64,000 nucleotides of DNA, taken from the NCBI GenBank assembly GCA_963662155.1, contig OY759274.1, forward strand, positions 38,766,990 through 38,830,989. Direction: 5' to 3'. The stretch comes from Lamellibrachia columna. Its lineage: Eukaryota > Annelida > Polychaeta > Sabellida > Siboglinidae. How positions within the stretch are numbered: position 1 is the stretch's first letter; every line of letters starts with the position of its first letter. Below are positions 1 through 20,672 of the stretch, one piece after another. Made by a program: the position numbers and the translations under genes. Under the pieces are notes generated by a model. The model was given only the letters and a program-made list of their open reading frames with translations. It was not told the DNA's origin and ran no database searches.

Positions 1-1255
1 AACCTTGAACCTAATGTTCAAGGTTTTGTTTCTATCAGGTTGTAAGTCTAGAGTTGGCGCATCACATATACAGTATAAATCACAGGTTATTTAATCACAT
101 ATTTCTATCTAATTTAGCGTTAAGAATTGAAATGGCAGAGGGTAAAAAAGAATCTTGTAGCGGTTCGTCTTGATGTATTATATCTATTGTATCTATCATT
201 GAATGTCAATTAACTATTTATCTGATTATCTGATGGATCTGTAACTAGAATACATGCTTTTGTGTCAACAACAATCCTTTTTTAATAGTTAACTGTTATT
301 TAATCCAGTCCAACACACGGACATGAAATTATGACTGAAATAGTGCAATTACATTTCTATTCCAGTTGTTTGTTAGGAATGCGTGGTTTGACACCTCAGC
401 ATGAGGGAGTAATTGGTTGTTTCATTGATGGTATTTTCTATTATCAGCCTGTTCTTCTATTCCTGTTGTTTGAATAATACCTTAGCCATTGTCTATGCAT
501 TGTTTAATAGCACCCTGACACTTACCAGACGTGGGGCAGAACTTTGGAATAAGATGCAAACAAATGAGATTTGTTTGTCAGTTTGTTGTGATATATGTGA
601 GAGACAGATAATAGACTATTATCTATTACTTTAGGATATAACTATTACTAGTACTATGCTTTTGAACAAATCTCATGTAAAGTACATATTACTATTATCA
701 TTACAGGAAAAAAAACATATTACTTGTTACTTTTACCCCAAGTCTTCTTGTATATCATTGGCCATTGTGTCTTTGTAAATAATCATAGGAAGCTTTTGAT
801 TGGGCATTTACAAATTAAACAAAATCGCACTGGAAATGTTATTGTTTTGTTTTGTGCATTTATGTGATTTTTGATACATAGTATTATATAAGTAATTTAT
901 ACCTGTAGACATTTCTACATCTTTCTAATAGTTGCTTTTTAAAAAGTATGACACTGAAGATTTCTGAAAATATCATATTTACAGATTGCAGCGATTTTTT
1001 TAAGCTATCGTTTACGGTCCCTCACTTGAATTCTATAGTTCCACGCCCCCAACTGCTATATGAAAAAAATGTATAGATAATACGTTGATAATTTTTTCCC
1101 CAATCCTAGCCCTGCCTATGGCCCTGGCCCCAAATGCTTAAAAAAATTGCTGCAAATTGTATATTTTTTTTTAGAGATGTTCATGACAGTTTGTTCTGTA
1201 GATAATGCATTTTATCCATTCAAATGTCGCACACGTGGTGTCTGTTGTGTTATAG
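1..1255. other. Non-coding, probably CHIC intron
   Basis: No coding exon was recognised here. The stretch lies upstream of an exon that begins in the middle of the CHIC protein, so it is most simply intron sequence. The CHIC N-terminal exon (acidic start) was looked for and not seen, so it should lie before the window. The DNA is AT-rich with poly-T runs near 1000-1170. Confidence 0.5.
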
Positions 1256-9202
<7,947 letters not shown>

Positions 9203-9586
9203 GCGCATCCAGATGGAACAACTAGTGTACAGACTGATCTGATAGCAGTGCTGTTGCCATGTTTACAGTTGCCAATGTTACAGTTGCCATGCCAACGTGA
9301 AGTGTTGGTTCTATTACGCAGACCCGAGAGTAAGGTGTGAGTGTCAGCAATTGCTGGCCGCCTTTTCCTGACATGGGGAGGTGTTCCCATGAGGGATATC
9401 AGCAAGCTGAATGGTTTTGTAATTTTAGGTTATGTTGATATGACACATGCTCCCAATGGAGTACAGGACAAAAGATAAAATGTGTTTATACAAAGAACAA
9501 ACGTCACAAGGATAACTCCAACTGAGGAGATCACTGGGAAATGCTATAAATGACAAGTTGCTTCTGAGGAAATTTCCAGTGTATGA
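9203..9586. other. CHIC 3' UTR and convergent intergenic space
   Basis: The 384 bp between the CHIC stop codon and the stop codon of the minus-strand exon at 9587. It includes a short direct repeat around 9249-9290 (GTTGCCATGTTTACAGTTGCCA). No coding signal was seen. Confidence 0.5.
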
Positions 9587-9853
9587 TCATGTTTGCTGCT
9601 TTTCAGACATTTTGCCGTATTTATATTCTAGATGGTAAACACGTCTGCAGTTCCAAAATGCAGCTCGGTGTTTATTGTTGTAGAGGATGATGGATTCTTG
9701 AATGGATCTAGCTTTATTATGTTTATATGTGGCATACAATGCAATCTTGTGGGTGGAGTGACTTTCCATTCTCATGGGAACATTATGATCATCCTCGCTA
9801 GTCAGGGGTGATCGTAGTACTACAGTGCCCCCTGGCAGATCAAACTGATAAAT
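9587..9853 (-). CDS. Candidate terminal exon of an unidentified protein
   Basis: On the minus strand an acceptor-like TTGCTTGTTCAG precedes 88 codons starting IYQFDLPGGTVVLRSPL, with THKIALYATYKHNKARSIQE and HRAAFWNCRRVYHLEYKYG, ending MSEKQQT and TGA. Composition is that of a soluble mixed alpha/beta protein, without low complexity or membrane segments. An apparent upstream start is only a TTG inside the splice acceptor, so this is better read as the last exon of a gene whose other exons lie at higher coordinates. None were identified between 9.9 and 12 kb. The family is not recognised. The gene would converge with CHIC, with stop codons 385 bp apart. Confidence 0.45.
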   Translation of the reverse strand: MYQFDLPGGTVVLRSPLTSEDDHNVPMRMESHSTHKIALYATYKHNKARSIQESIILYNNKHRAAFWNCRRVYHLEYKYGKMSEKQQT

Positions 9854-11366
9854 CTGAACAAGCAATAATATTGGTTAACACAGCAACTGAAAAATCAGCA
9901 TTTCAACAGATCGATCTGTCGGGGTAATGATGTAGTCAGAAGCTCCATGCAGCAAGGATATTATGTACTCTTAATTGTAGTGTAACGACAGTGTTAAAAA
10001 TTTATGTGCTGTTTATCATAATCAGCAATGACCAAACTTCAGCATTTCAAAAGGGATGACTCATATCTTTAAGGATTGTTGTGTCAAAAAGGTGTTTCTA
10101 CTGTTTTTCTGCAAAAGCCATTTTTTGGGTCTACTGAATCAAATTGATATTATTGCCGAATAACATTGCTGATTAGTACAAGGTTTGTTATGCATTGAGA
10201 TATTATTTCAATATCGTATAAAAGTTCTTCTTTTGCATTAGGTATAAATCTGGGGTTTCTGAATAAGATATCTAATCGTTTTCATGCAGTTTTTGGTTGG
10301 CTAGTTGTAGTTAATTTTAGAATCCGCATCTAGATTTGTGCCTTTGGTATATTGTTATTCCAAATTTTTATATTTCCTAGGCTTTTGACGATTTCCACAA
10401 AAATTCCACATGGAGTCTACACAGCTATAATGTGCCTATACTTATATAAGTTACATCACCATCAAATCGAATGTTGATTAAATCTACTAATCTATTATTT
10501 TCTTCAAATGTTGGCAACCCTGGAAATGTTGACCCCATGAGTAATTTGTTCCCTAAATCCCTCAAGAAATTTTATTTTCTTTTTAAGACTTATTTTATGA
10601 TATGGACCAATATTTTATTCTATGATCTCATGTTAAGACTTTCATGCTGACGTTGTACTTACTAAATGTAATGTTAACTGAATGGAAACATGATTCCATT
10701 TAAATATACACAAGGTTTGTTTATTTAAACAGACTGACTGCCTTCTTTTGGAAGTTGCCGTCAGCTTAGCTACATCATATGCTTCTAAAAACTATAACAA
10801 ATATGCTATTATCTTGATATCCAGTTTATGTGCAGCTTGTTTTATGTTATGCTATGTTACTTAATGCTGCATTCAACATTGACATGATGGACATCTAATT
10901 TAAAAGTTTGTCCGTATAGTTATATTATTGTGTACAAATTGTGCATTATTCTGAAATGTACAATGACGATGTATACATAATCAACAGCTTGTATATTTGT
11001 GTATGATTAGTTCATTAAGTCTGTCTGTTAATGTGACAAGTTTCTGTTTGCTTGTGTGATCACAGAGATAGTAACATTTTTAATATATTTGCCACAAACA
11101 TGATCCACTAAACTGATAAAATTTGGTGGGAACAACACAAATTACCTCTGAGCAATCTGACTACTGTGTTTGTAAACTTGTGTCCTGGACAGCTTCTTAT
11201 GTGAATGTGTCAGTTGGGTGTCGATTGTTAGTGACAAGCAAAACATGTTCTATGTTGACAATTTTTGCAGAATATATAATTGTGTATAGAACAGTGTATA
11301 TCAGTGTGTGGCATGTTTAGCTGACTTGTGTCAGAAGCTGTTTAAGATTGATTGAAAGCAATAGAG

Positions 11367-11428
11367 GTGCCAGATCTCCTGCTTCAGGAGGGTGGGGGTG
11401 CCAGATCTCCTGCTTCAGGAGGGTGGGG
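11367..11428. repeat. 31-bp tandem duplication
   Basis: Two perfect consecutive copies of a 31-bp unit beginning GTGCCAGATCTCCTGCTTC. Each contains the small palindrome CTCCTG...CAGGAG. Confidence 0.85.
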
Positions 11429-12520
11429 GTGGGAAGGAGATCTTTTTTTAACATCCTCTGCTTTTCCTTCTTTCAAATATTTTTTTACAATTCCATAACT
11501 CCAATAAAAAAGTGGCTACATAATGCATAAAATGGCACTTGTGACCTTATTTTTTTTTAAATCTTCATTAATTTCTCCCCTAGCAGGAGGATCTCCTTCG
11601 TCCCAATTCTTTAACTTGAAACTACTGCAATAAGCATGCAATTTTGAAATCAAAGCGAAAATTGTAACACATTTGTAATGTAAAATTTAACAAGTTTGTG
11701 GGACAGGATATGTATAGCATCTGTGTGTTTATTCGTCATTGGAATAGTTGGAAGATAGCAAAATGTCAGAAATGCATGCCTCCCAAATGCATTGGGGTCA
11801 GACCACATTTTATTTTTCCATAGGCTGCCATTGTAACGTTTCTTGGGTTCCTCCTAAATTTGTCCTACAATTTTCATTAATATTTCACAGCACGTGTGTC
11901 CCCTATTAACACACATAAAACGTACCTCGCTTTGCACAAAAATGCACCCAGAGCTGATACCCCTCAATTTTGGCCCAGCCCGGTGACTTACTTTGAAATG
12001 CTGGTACATTCTGCTGAATAATCAGTGTAGTGATGCGCGAGTGTTCAGTGCCTGTCTATTTCTATTGAATGAAAGTAGTACTGAGAACATTCGTTCTAAC
12101 TTATCCGATGTTAAAGTGCTCAGAAAAAATCACTTATCGCGCGCAATACTCACTTTCCGATGGCTCCTTATGTGGGTAATGGTGGACGGATCCTAAATGT
12201 GGTCTGTGGCCCGCTCGTTTTTAGTCTCGCTTATCCGACTCTCGTTCACCTTCTGCATTCGCTGAGAAGAGTCGTTGTTGCCCAATGTCACTACTCCATT
12301 TTGTGTAGGCGTTCCCGTGAAGCACCAGCAGCCAACCAGCGTAATTTTCGAGATTCTACACTAACACTGTTTTGCCTGATTTAAATTTTCAGTCTGACCG
12401 TTGCGTCAATAATTATAATGAAAGTTATTTCGAATTGCATCATATAAACTGACGAAAGTTCACTCTTATTTTATAAATTAGCCAAATGCCCGGATGACAT
12501 CGTGATTAACTAATTATGTA

Positions 12521-12541
12521 TGCACCCAGAATCTGGGTGCA
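12521..12541. repeat. Perfect 10-bp hairpin
   Basis: TGCACCCAGA is followed, after one base, by its exact reverse complement. Weaker complementarity continues outward (CATCGTGAT near 12499 and ATCACGATG near 12555), so it may be the centre of a longer decayed palindrome. Confidence 0.6.
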
Positions 12542-14599
12542 AACATATTTTGCATCACGATGATGTACACGAAAGCAGTCAGTGTGACAAACAGTGGCGC
12601 CACAGCGCGGAGCTTGGATAATCGAGACTAAATCGTTTTGTGCAGCGAGATACTAATATCGCCACCTAACGGAAAGCGTAGAAGTACTAAGTGCTTACTG
12701 TTCTGTGTGTTAGGTGGCGTCATTCATTTATAGTTTCTTTGGGTTTTTTTTTTGATAGTGTCAGGAGTATTTTGGCTGACAATTAACGCATTGTCGATAC
12801 TGTCGAAACACTGTTGCGACAGGAAATCTATAGACCAAATACCAGAACAGCTCTGTTGTCGCCTTGTTTTGGAAATCTTTGTACATAATAATATGTGTGT
12901 AGGCCCAACGTCTCAACATCAACGTTCGACATAATAAAGACATAATGCAGTTTCATTCATCTAAGATTAATTGCGGTTTTGACAGTTTTTAGAGTCATCA
13001 TAATGCGACCTAAACGTTTAATATCCAGACGTACCTCGCGCACCCCGCGACCTTTCCATGACTTCAATAATACAGTGGGTTTAGGGCCCTATGTGCTGAT
13101 CAATGCAATGTTCAGTGTGCGTCGAATTGTATACAGGATATGTTTGTGTCTACTTATGTAGTTTGTATAATTGTGTATATGTCAACGTGTAAAGTTGTAA
13201 TAAAAAGACAATACTATCATCGACCAGTTGTACTTCCTGTGTTAATTGGACTGAATTCGTCAGATCGTCATTTAAATGACAAGACAAGCTAAAGCATTGT
13301 TTTCAAGGTGTCCTGTATAAAAAGTATGGCCGTACGTCCATTCTACCTGGTGTATACGCCAGGGGAAGTAAAATATCTCACACGGGGTAAACGTGTAACC
13401 TGCTGTGGATCTGTCAACCACATGAATCACGACAGAAGTGTCCATGGTACGGCTCAGCTAATTCTGCCAAATACCTTGCACAATGAATGATAGAATGGAG
13501 AGTGTTTCATTGATGTGCAGAACGGTTGTCGTAGTTTCATTACTTTACCAATGAATATATAACGCTATATTACTAATGTCGGACGTCTCAGCAATCGTAG
13601 CACCGTCTATGACTCTATGCCATACAGTAGTGTGTGACTTTGCCTGCATGTCCCCTCATATCTCCGTCAATTTAGTATGTATGGGGTTGACATGTTGTAG
13701 GCGTGACCACAGCTCACGGGGACGGAGATATTACGAATGTAGACGTTTCAAGTAGATTATGTAGCTCGGAACAGTAGAAATCCGTGGTTACGTACAGTTG
13801 TTGGCAACACTATACATGTTTTATAAAACTGTTCCGTGATCAACGTCAAAGGTCTAAAAAAAGTTCCTTTGTACGGTACGAACGCTTCGGGAAACCAGAA
13901 GTTGGGCATAACGTTGTCACTGCCATAGTCGTTGCCCTAACAAAACTTGACAGGGCAGTGCAAGGAGTCCTAAGCTCTTGCAGTGGCTGCATTTTCTCCC
14001 GTGCAACGCCGGCCAACTCGGTTACTAAAGTACAAATCACTCGCTGCTTATCAGCCGGTATCAGCCGGTAGTGTATAATTGACAAGTTAGTGCAATAGAA
14101 AGATCTTGGCACACGAATTCTTACATCCAGATTATATCCATCGCATTTTACGTTTGCCTGGGAATATAATTGTTAATCGGTTCACGATCGGAAATACCCA
14201 CACAAAACACTGTCGCACAAAACACCTTCGCTTCCTGCTTCGCTATAGTCGATTTTATAAATACATTAACCCTGTTTACACGAGTGCACAATAACGGTCG
14301 TCTGATTACCTTGCAAAACAGGGTTACGCAATAAAATCGGGTCTATGGCGATAGAACCATCTGTTGAAGGTGACGGCGAAGGTACTGGGGTCCACATTAA
14401 CATGATTGGAAGAAATGACTTTGATAAAAAGCCATTCAAATCGAAGAAGGAGGCCATCGTTATGTATAACTCAGGTTTCCGGCAGCTATATATTCGATTT
14501 GATCGTAAGTATCAAACAAAACGTGTAAGGATAAGTATAGAATTGTCTCGCATGTATCAAAGTCGTTGGAATTTTATAGTGAGGCCCGAACTTAGCTTT

Positions 14600-15085
14600 C
14601 ATATATGTACATGGAGGATGGGCTTCATCTAAGTGGAAAGGGGGCAGCAGTATTTACGGATGAACTCTCAGCAGCAGTAGATAATGACATGGGTAGCATA
14701 ACAAATATTGTTGGTAGTAAACACTGTTTAAAATAGAAGCGGGTTACTTAGAGTGGCCTCAAGCAGGACAAGAGGCCACTAGTACACACAAACCAGTAAC
14801 AAAATGTCCGGAAAACATCTCTGAAGCTGGCTATAAATGCATGTGTCTAAATGCAACGAACATAGTAAATAAGAAAAACAAATTAAACGTTATGGTAGAA
14901 GATACTGACGTTCACATAGTTGGTATAACCGTTTAAACACAAGGTAGATACATATCTCAGGATGGCGGTTTACACGTAGATGAACACTTTTGGACTCTAG
15001 ATAAGCCAATGGCTTCCGTGTCCACTTGCCATCTGGGCCTTTGGCTTGGATGGCAAATTTTTTTAATATCTTGTTAAAACTAAAT
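14600..15085 (+). mobile_element. CR1-like element with large internal deletion
   Basis: The 5' half reads MEDGLHLSGKGAAVF and then, across frame breaks, GYKCMCLNATNIVNKKN and DTDVHIVGIT. This is the end of the ORF1/esterase-like part and the start of the endonuclease, matching the CR1 copy at 44.6-44.3 kb. Directly after GGTATAACC (14930) the sequence jumps to the extreme 3' end of the family: GTTTAAACACAAGGT, ATATCTCAGGATGGCGG, and the shared 3' UTR block with CCAATGGCTTCC and TGGCTTGGATGGCAAAT. Nearly all of the endonuclease and the whole reverse transcriptase are missing. Both ends are retained, which differs from ordinary 5' truncation. Confidence 0.75.
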
Positions 15086-15269
15086 TTAGGCACGTCATCT
15101 GACCTGCACATCTCAAACCAGCTTCTCTCTCCCTCTCTCGAATTGTCTCACATCCCTATTTTGTGTAAACATAGACTCAAAACTGTTCATGATTAAACAT
15201 GTTATAACCTACCTGTCCAAATCGGAAAAACAACAGCCCTTCTCAACCGCTTCACTCAGCAACTGCGAT

Positions 15270-15600
15270 GGTTAAGGAGTTTAGAATTAGAATATGGATC
15301 AATAGCATGGAACCCCTACACCCAAAATAACATTGACACTCTAGAAAAGATAGGACAAAGCGCATTTGTTTTGTCCTAAATTACCACCACCTTAAGACCA
15401 GCGTCACAGGCCGTGTATGCTAATGCGGTTGGCAGACACTAGACAGGAGACGACTGCAACATCAACTCGTCTCCTCTTATAAAATAAAACACGGCCTACA
15501 GAACATGTAGACATAACAGCTTGGAACTTACTCCCTACAGAAGAAATAAGACACCCGTCAATGCATTCTTTTGAGCAGGCTGTGAGCACAGTCTATCTTG
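15270..15600 (+). mobile_element. Decayed LINE C-terminal fragment
   Basis: A broken frame reads YGSIAWNPYTQNNIDTLEKI at about 15290-15350. This resembles the region after the reverse transcriptase in Jockey/CR1-group LINEs (LEY...W.P.....I..LE..Q). Further remnants follow in shifted frames up to about 15590. It starts about 180 bp after the deleted CR1 ends but belongs to a different LINE family. Confidence 0.45.
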
Positions 15601-16144
15601 CTCCACCAGTCCACCTTCATGCGTACATGCACGCATTTACGCTTTCATGCATACATGCATTCTTGCATGTATACATGCATTCTTGTATGAAATTAATATT
15701 ACCCGGTATGAGTGTTCAGTTTTGTTTTCTTAGTAAATCACTTGCGTGGTATCCTTTATTGCAGTTGCAAATGGTTATGTTTGAGTAACTGTTGTTGGTG
15801 CATAGGCCCAAAACCATGAATTTTGTTTTCCTTTAAGTCAAAACCATGCGTCTCGATCTTCGTATTTCACGCACTCGGTAAGGGCTCACAAAACAGTTTG
15901 TACATACTCCACATTGTTGGTCCCGGACTGGTTATCAAAACCAATTACCCATATATTAATTTTTAATTGGTGTCCACACAATACACCATTACATTATGTT
16001 TCATTATCTCGTTACTCCTCTTGCAATCAACATTAGTGAGCCGCTGAGAATGAGGTCGTGTAGACCAGGATGTGGTTTACTTTTCCTGCTTTGCTTCAGA
16101 ATGTCATGCCTGAGTGGCACGACGGCTTCCATGGTTGAACGGTT

Positions 16145-16204
16145 ATGTGTGCGTTCGTGCGTGCGTGCGTGCGTGCGTGCGTGAGTGCGTGCGTGCGTGC
16201 GTGC
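16145..16204. repeat. Short (TGCG)n microsatellite
   Basis: About 60 bp of GTGC tetranucleotide repeats with two interruptions. A further short tract lies near 16404-16425, and a (GCAT)n tract near 16438-16460. Confidence 0.9.
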
Positions 16205-16494
16205 GGTGAGCTGTACTCGCCGTTTGTACAATCTGAACTTACGTACACCGTTTCATCTTAGTCCGGAATGCTGTGATTAATATATAAATCCGCAAAGAAC
16301 GGGGTTCGTGAGAACCCCTCCGGTGGCTCCCACGTTGGGCTAAAGTCAACGTTTTATTTCTGAGTGGACGTTTTCTATATGAAAAAGTCCACTGTGTCCT
16401 AGTGTGCGTGCGTGAGTGCGTGCGTCCTGTGCATTCTTGCATGCATGCATGCATGCATACGTAGTACGTACATACATACAGACATACATAACAG

Positions 16495-16598
16495 TCACAT
16501 CTTATGGTTGGTGCTGTTGACGTGGCCACATATTATGGCTTTTGTTATTGACGTGGTCACGACAGACACATCTTATTGTGGTTGTTGTTGTTGACGTG
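16495..16598. repeat. Degenerate tandem repeat, about 30-45 bp units
   Basis: Three units share CACATCTTATGG or CACATATTATGG, then TTGTT.TTGACGTGG. Unit length varies through a short insertion (CACGACAGA) between the second and third. Confidence 0.6.
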
Positions 16599-16970
16599 GA
16601 AAAAAAATCTTACAACAGTCAAATCCACAGGAACACGAGTGCATATTTGGGGAGCAAATTCAGAAGAAGCTTGCTCGTTTAGCTTTAGGGCCAAACACTG
16701 CAGATCCAGAGAAAATGTGCTTGTTTAGTTTTAGGGAAAAAACTGTGACCTGAGCTGCCTCGAGGTATTTGCAAGATGCCGGAGACTAGCCGTAGGGTGG
16801 TTGTTGTGTAGACAGGGCGCGGTATGAACGAATTGAGAGTTTTGATTTGATAGGTAGCCGGAATGCAGTAACAGGTGATAAATGAGTTACCCTGAGTACA
16901 ACACATACAAGGCGAGTCTTGTTGTTGCTGTGGCGGTGGAGGTGACAGTGGTGGTGGCGTTTTTGTGGAC

Positions 16971-17136
<166 letters not shown>

Positions 17137-18677
17137 AGGTACTTTGATACTGTATCTTTTCAATTCAAATTGTCCTGTTTTATTCATCTGAACAACTATC
17201 ATGAATAGAAGCAACGTCAGTTTACGCGTATGTAGTATGTAGTATGTCTAATAGTAATATGTGAGATGGTTGTAAGAGTTGTGACGATTACGGTCACTGA
17301 TTTATTTCGGCATTCAAAAGAGTACTAAAAAGGTGTCTGGCTATTCGGGTTCCAGGTAAGGCTTCTTTCGCCGATAACGTATGTTTATTGTAGCGAGAAC
17401 GTGGCTTGTGCGTACTATATAAGTTGTGGTTTATGACATTTATATCTGTCCATCGTCCAGACGTTGCGTAAGGGGGTGTGTCCTATTTCTATTGTATACG
17501 TGTCAGATTAAGAAATAAGTAATCGATTTATTTTTGGCAATCGTAACTTTGTCGTCGATTGGGGCGATTGTAAGCTCTAGTTTGGGTTGTGTAGTCGAGG
17601 CCAGAGTCAAGACCGTGGCAGACCAAAAAAACACAATAATGGTGAAAATCAATAAGCCCTCACAGTGAATGGTGTACTGCAATGAGAATTGAACAGAATA
17701 ATTACCAGTATGTGTTTCACAAGTGACAGTGGTAATTTTTTATGTAGATCTGTGTTTAACTGTAACCGTTGTTTTCTTAATTCATGTTGTAATGATACAT
17801 CCATGAAAACTAAGTAATGATGTAACTGTAATGTAATGTAATGTTATTCATTGTATGCATTTTGTACTACAATGATTGATGACCAACATGATGAACAGTA
17901 AATGTTTTACAAGTGACATATATGCATTTGTGTGTGTACTTCTGAATCTTTAGACAGCTTTTTCTTAAAATTATTATTCTCAAAACGCAACTATTTGGAG
18001 ATAGTAAATAGTTCATATCTCTGGTAATAGTTGTCCGATTTGAAAAAAGTCAAGTGCAACCAGGTTTCTTTGCTTAATTTCACCTGGTGTATTCATATTC
18101 AGAGTCCGTTCTTGTGGCTGTTGTCGAAACAGAAATGGGACCCAAAAATTTTTTTATAGTAGCGTTTTGGTAGTTGTACACATATTCAGAAACCTATTAA
18201 CGTACGGGCTGTCTGTATTGCTAGTCGACGCCTCATCGCGGTCTGCAATATGTTGAACCCCTATAGTCCATATTTGCATACGAAAAGGAGAAAGCCATAG
18301 ACGTGTTCTTAAACACAGTTTGTCATGCAGCAAATATCCACATTGCACAACGTGGCCATGTACACTTCAATAACTCATTTAGACACATATACGGATCGAA
18401 GCTTGTTTGACAACCTGTGTCTAGTAGGCGTGTCTGATGTACTGCATTCGACTCGGTTGAACAACCAACATAGCAGCTTAAAATCACTAAAAAATCACAT
18501 AAAATAGTATCTATAAACTGTCCATTCACCAGCGTATTGTCCAACTTGTCACATCCCACGTGGTTCTAAAATGCACATGTACGGACGAGCAAATGTGTCT
18601 GCAAGTGACTTATTGTTGCACAGGAAACTGCAATACTATTAATATACACACACATAGTAATATATAGACACATTTCT
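17137..18677. other. No gene recognised
   Basis: About 1.5 kb without recognisable coding sequence. There is a local run of TGTAATG repeats near 17817-17845 and otherwise AT-rich unique-looking DNA. Confidence 0.5.
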
Positions 18678-18780
18678 AGATGAATAATATTGGATTCTCG
18701 ATACGCCATTGGCTTCAGTTTCCACGTGTCACCTGGGCCTTTGCCTTGGGTGGCAATATTGTTAAATATCTTTTTAAATA
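18678..18780 (+). mobile_element. CR1-like 3' terminal fragment
   Basis: About 100 bp matching the shared CR1 3' UTR end seen at 15.0, 21.9 and 37.4 kb: GATGAATAATATTGGATTCTC, CGCCATTGGCTTC, CCTGGGCCTTTGCC and GGTGGCAATATTGTTAAAT. No coding part remains, so it is a strongly 5'-truncated insertion. Confidence 0.75.
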
Positions 18781-19137
18781 TTTTTCATATTATGGACGAC
18801 TCCAGGCTCGTGCTTAGCATTGCCCACGCCCCACTTGATTAGGCCGCCGTCAGTTTTTCAAATGCAGTTTATATTTTACAAGTGGCGCCATCTTACGAAC
18901 TTCTTCGTACTCATAATGTAACACCGCCGTTGATAGTGCTAGGTATAGATATATTGCAGTTTTACGTATAGACAATTAACATAATACAATCAGACTGCAA
19001 TTCATGTATGTATCTATTGTATCGCCTTCGATTGATTATGTCGAGTTTCTATCGTAAAGCAGTTTTCCTCACCATATAAAAACAATATTTTCTCTAACGC
19101 GTTTACACAGATGATCATGTCAAAAGGGTGCTACTAC

Positions 19138-19224
19138 TCCCTCCCTCCCTCCCTCCCTCCCTCCCTCCCTCCCTCCCTCCCTCCCTCCCTCCCTCCCTCC
19201 CTCCCTCCCTCCCTCCCTCTCTCC
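19138..19224. repeat. (CTCC)n microsatellite
   Basis: About 87 bp of CCCT tetranucleotide repeat, a polypyrimidine mirror tract able to form triplex DNA. Confidence 0.95.
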
Positions 19225-19963
19225 CGCGACCGCGATTGGTCATTTGACTTAAGGCTAAATACCCAAGTAACATTCATGGCCACTAAATGCATGTTTCTAG
19301 TTTCTAGAAAAGTCATTGCCTTGACATGTCACACTGACAGCTATTAGTCGTTTAGGTGCCTACCCATTTGACCCTGAATGCAGTTGATGGTAGTGTGAAG
19401 TAGCTCACTGGTACATTGATTCAACACGCAGTTTGCGTGAAAACGATACGACTATATGTAGTGCCAGCATTTTTGGCAACGATAACATTTTGCATTGAGA
19501 ATATTCAGCTCGAGAACCTATAGGTAAAGATCTGGATTAAAAGGGCACCATCTACTTTTGTCAACAAACAATTTATTGTCAACAGTCTATAACACGTAGG
19601 TTTGCATATTAAAATAGTTCGAACTACACATATATCAAATAGCAACAACAGTTACATAGATACATCATACGACAGTTCCGAGATGCAAAATCTCAAAGAA
19701 TGTTCTAGCATTGGCGTCTGAAAAACAACTTAATAAAATACAATGTTCTTAATGTCTGCCATTCCATTAACATTAATAAATGGATCGCTTAATGTAACAT
19801 GCACACATAGCTGAATAATTATGAGTGACTATAGTGTTCTGTTTTTTTTCTAGATCAGCAATTGAAGCCTGTGGTCGCGGTAGACAGGGCGTGTTGACAC
19901 TAATCTGTCGGATATCATCGTTGCTGCAGACATTGTCGTTTCTGTGGCAGAACGTTGCACCTC
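19225..19963. other. No gene recognised
   Basis: Unique-looking AT-rich sequence leading into the 81-bp minisatellite. A polypyrimidine stretch ending TTTTTTTTCTAG at about 19853 resembles a splice acceptor, but no exon with homology follows. Confidence 0.4.
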
Positions 19964-20672
19964 AACATCTAGTGTTATAGTATTTCCTCTTCAAAACGCC
20001 TCTGCAGCAAATGTAGTAGTTGCTGTAATATGCTTTGGTACCACAACATCTGTTGTTCAAGCCTTTTGGTTGCAAAACGCCACTGCAGCAAACACGGGAG
20101 TTGCTGTAGTACGCTTTGGTACCACAACATCTGTTGTTAAAGCCTTTTGGTTGCAAAACGCCACTGCAGCAAACACGGGAGTTGCTGTAGTACGCTTCGG
20201 TACCACAACATCTGTTGTTAAAGCCTTTTGGTTGCAAAACGCCACTGCAGCAAACATGGGATTTGCTGTAGTACGCTTTGGAACCACACCATCTGTTGTT
20301 AAAGCCTTTTGGTTGCAAAACGCCATTGTAGCAAACATGGGAGTTGCTGTAGTACGCTTTAGTACCACAACATCTGTTGTTCAAGCCTTTTGGTTGCAAA
20401 ACGCCACTGCAGCAAACACGGGAGTTGCTGTAGTACGCTTTGGTACCACAACATCTGTTGTTAAAGCCTTTTGGTTGCAAAACGCCGCTGCAGCAAACAC
20501 GGGAGTTGCTATAGTACGCTTTGGTACCACAACATCTGTTGTTAAAGCCTTTTGGTTGCAAAACGCCACTGCAGCAAACACGGGAGTTGCTGTAGTACGC
20601 CTTAGTACCACAACATCTGTTGTTAAAGCCTTTTGGTTGCAAAACGCCGCTGCAACAAACATAGTAGTGGCG
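19964..20672. repeat. 81-bp minisatellite, about nine units, open on both strands
   Basis: The period is exactly 81 bp (GGTACCACAACATCTGTTG recurs at 20037 and 20118). The unit is 27 codons long. The plus frame stays open for 264 codons with repeat TTTSVVKAFWLQNATAANTG followed by VAVVRFG; minus-strand frames of 226 and about 130 codons are also open. First and last units are diverged. Each unit carries two inverted repeats: ACAACA-TC-TGTTGT, and ACTGCAGCAAAC against GTTGCTGTAGT. Nothing shows that any frame is translated; a repeat length divisible by three keeps frames open by itself. Confidence 0.9.

Larger units (their letters stand above)
9854..14595. other. Intergenic or intronic, no gene recognised
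   Basis: No homology to a known protein was seen on either strand. Small structures are listed separately: a 31-bp tandem duplication at 11367 and an inverted repeat at 12521. An ORF at 14345-14632 has no recognisable motif. Positions 13340-13374 share about 35 bp with a SINE-like unit at 22254. Part of this region could be introns of the minus-strand gene ending at 9587. Confidence 0.5.

Noticed and set aside
13846..14112. 88-codon minus-strand ORF and its plus-strand overlap
   Set aside because: No motif, no splice context and equal openness on both strands.
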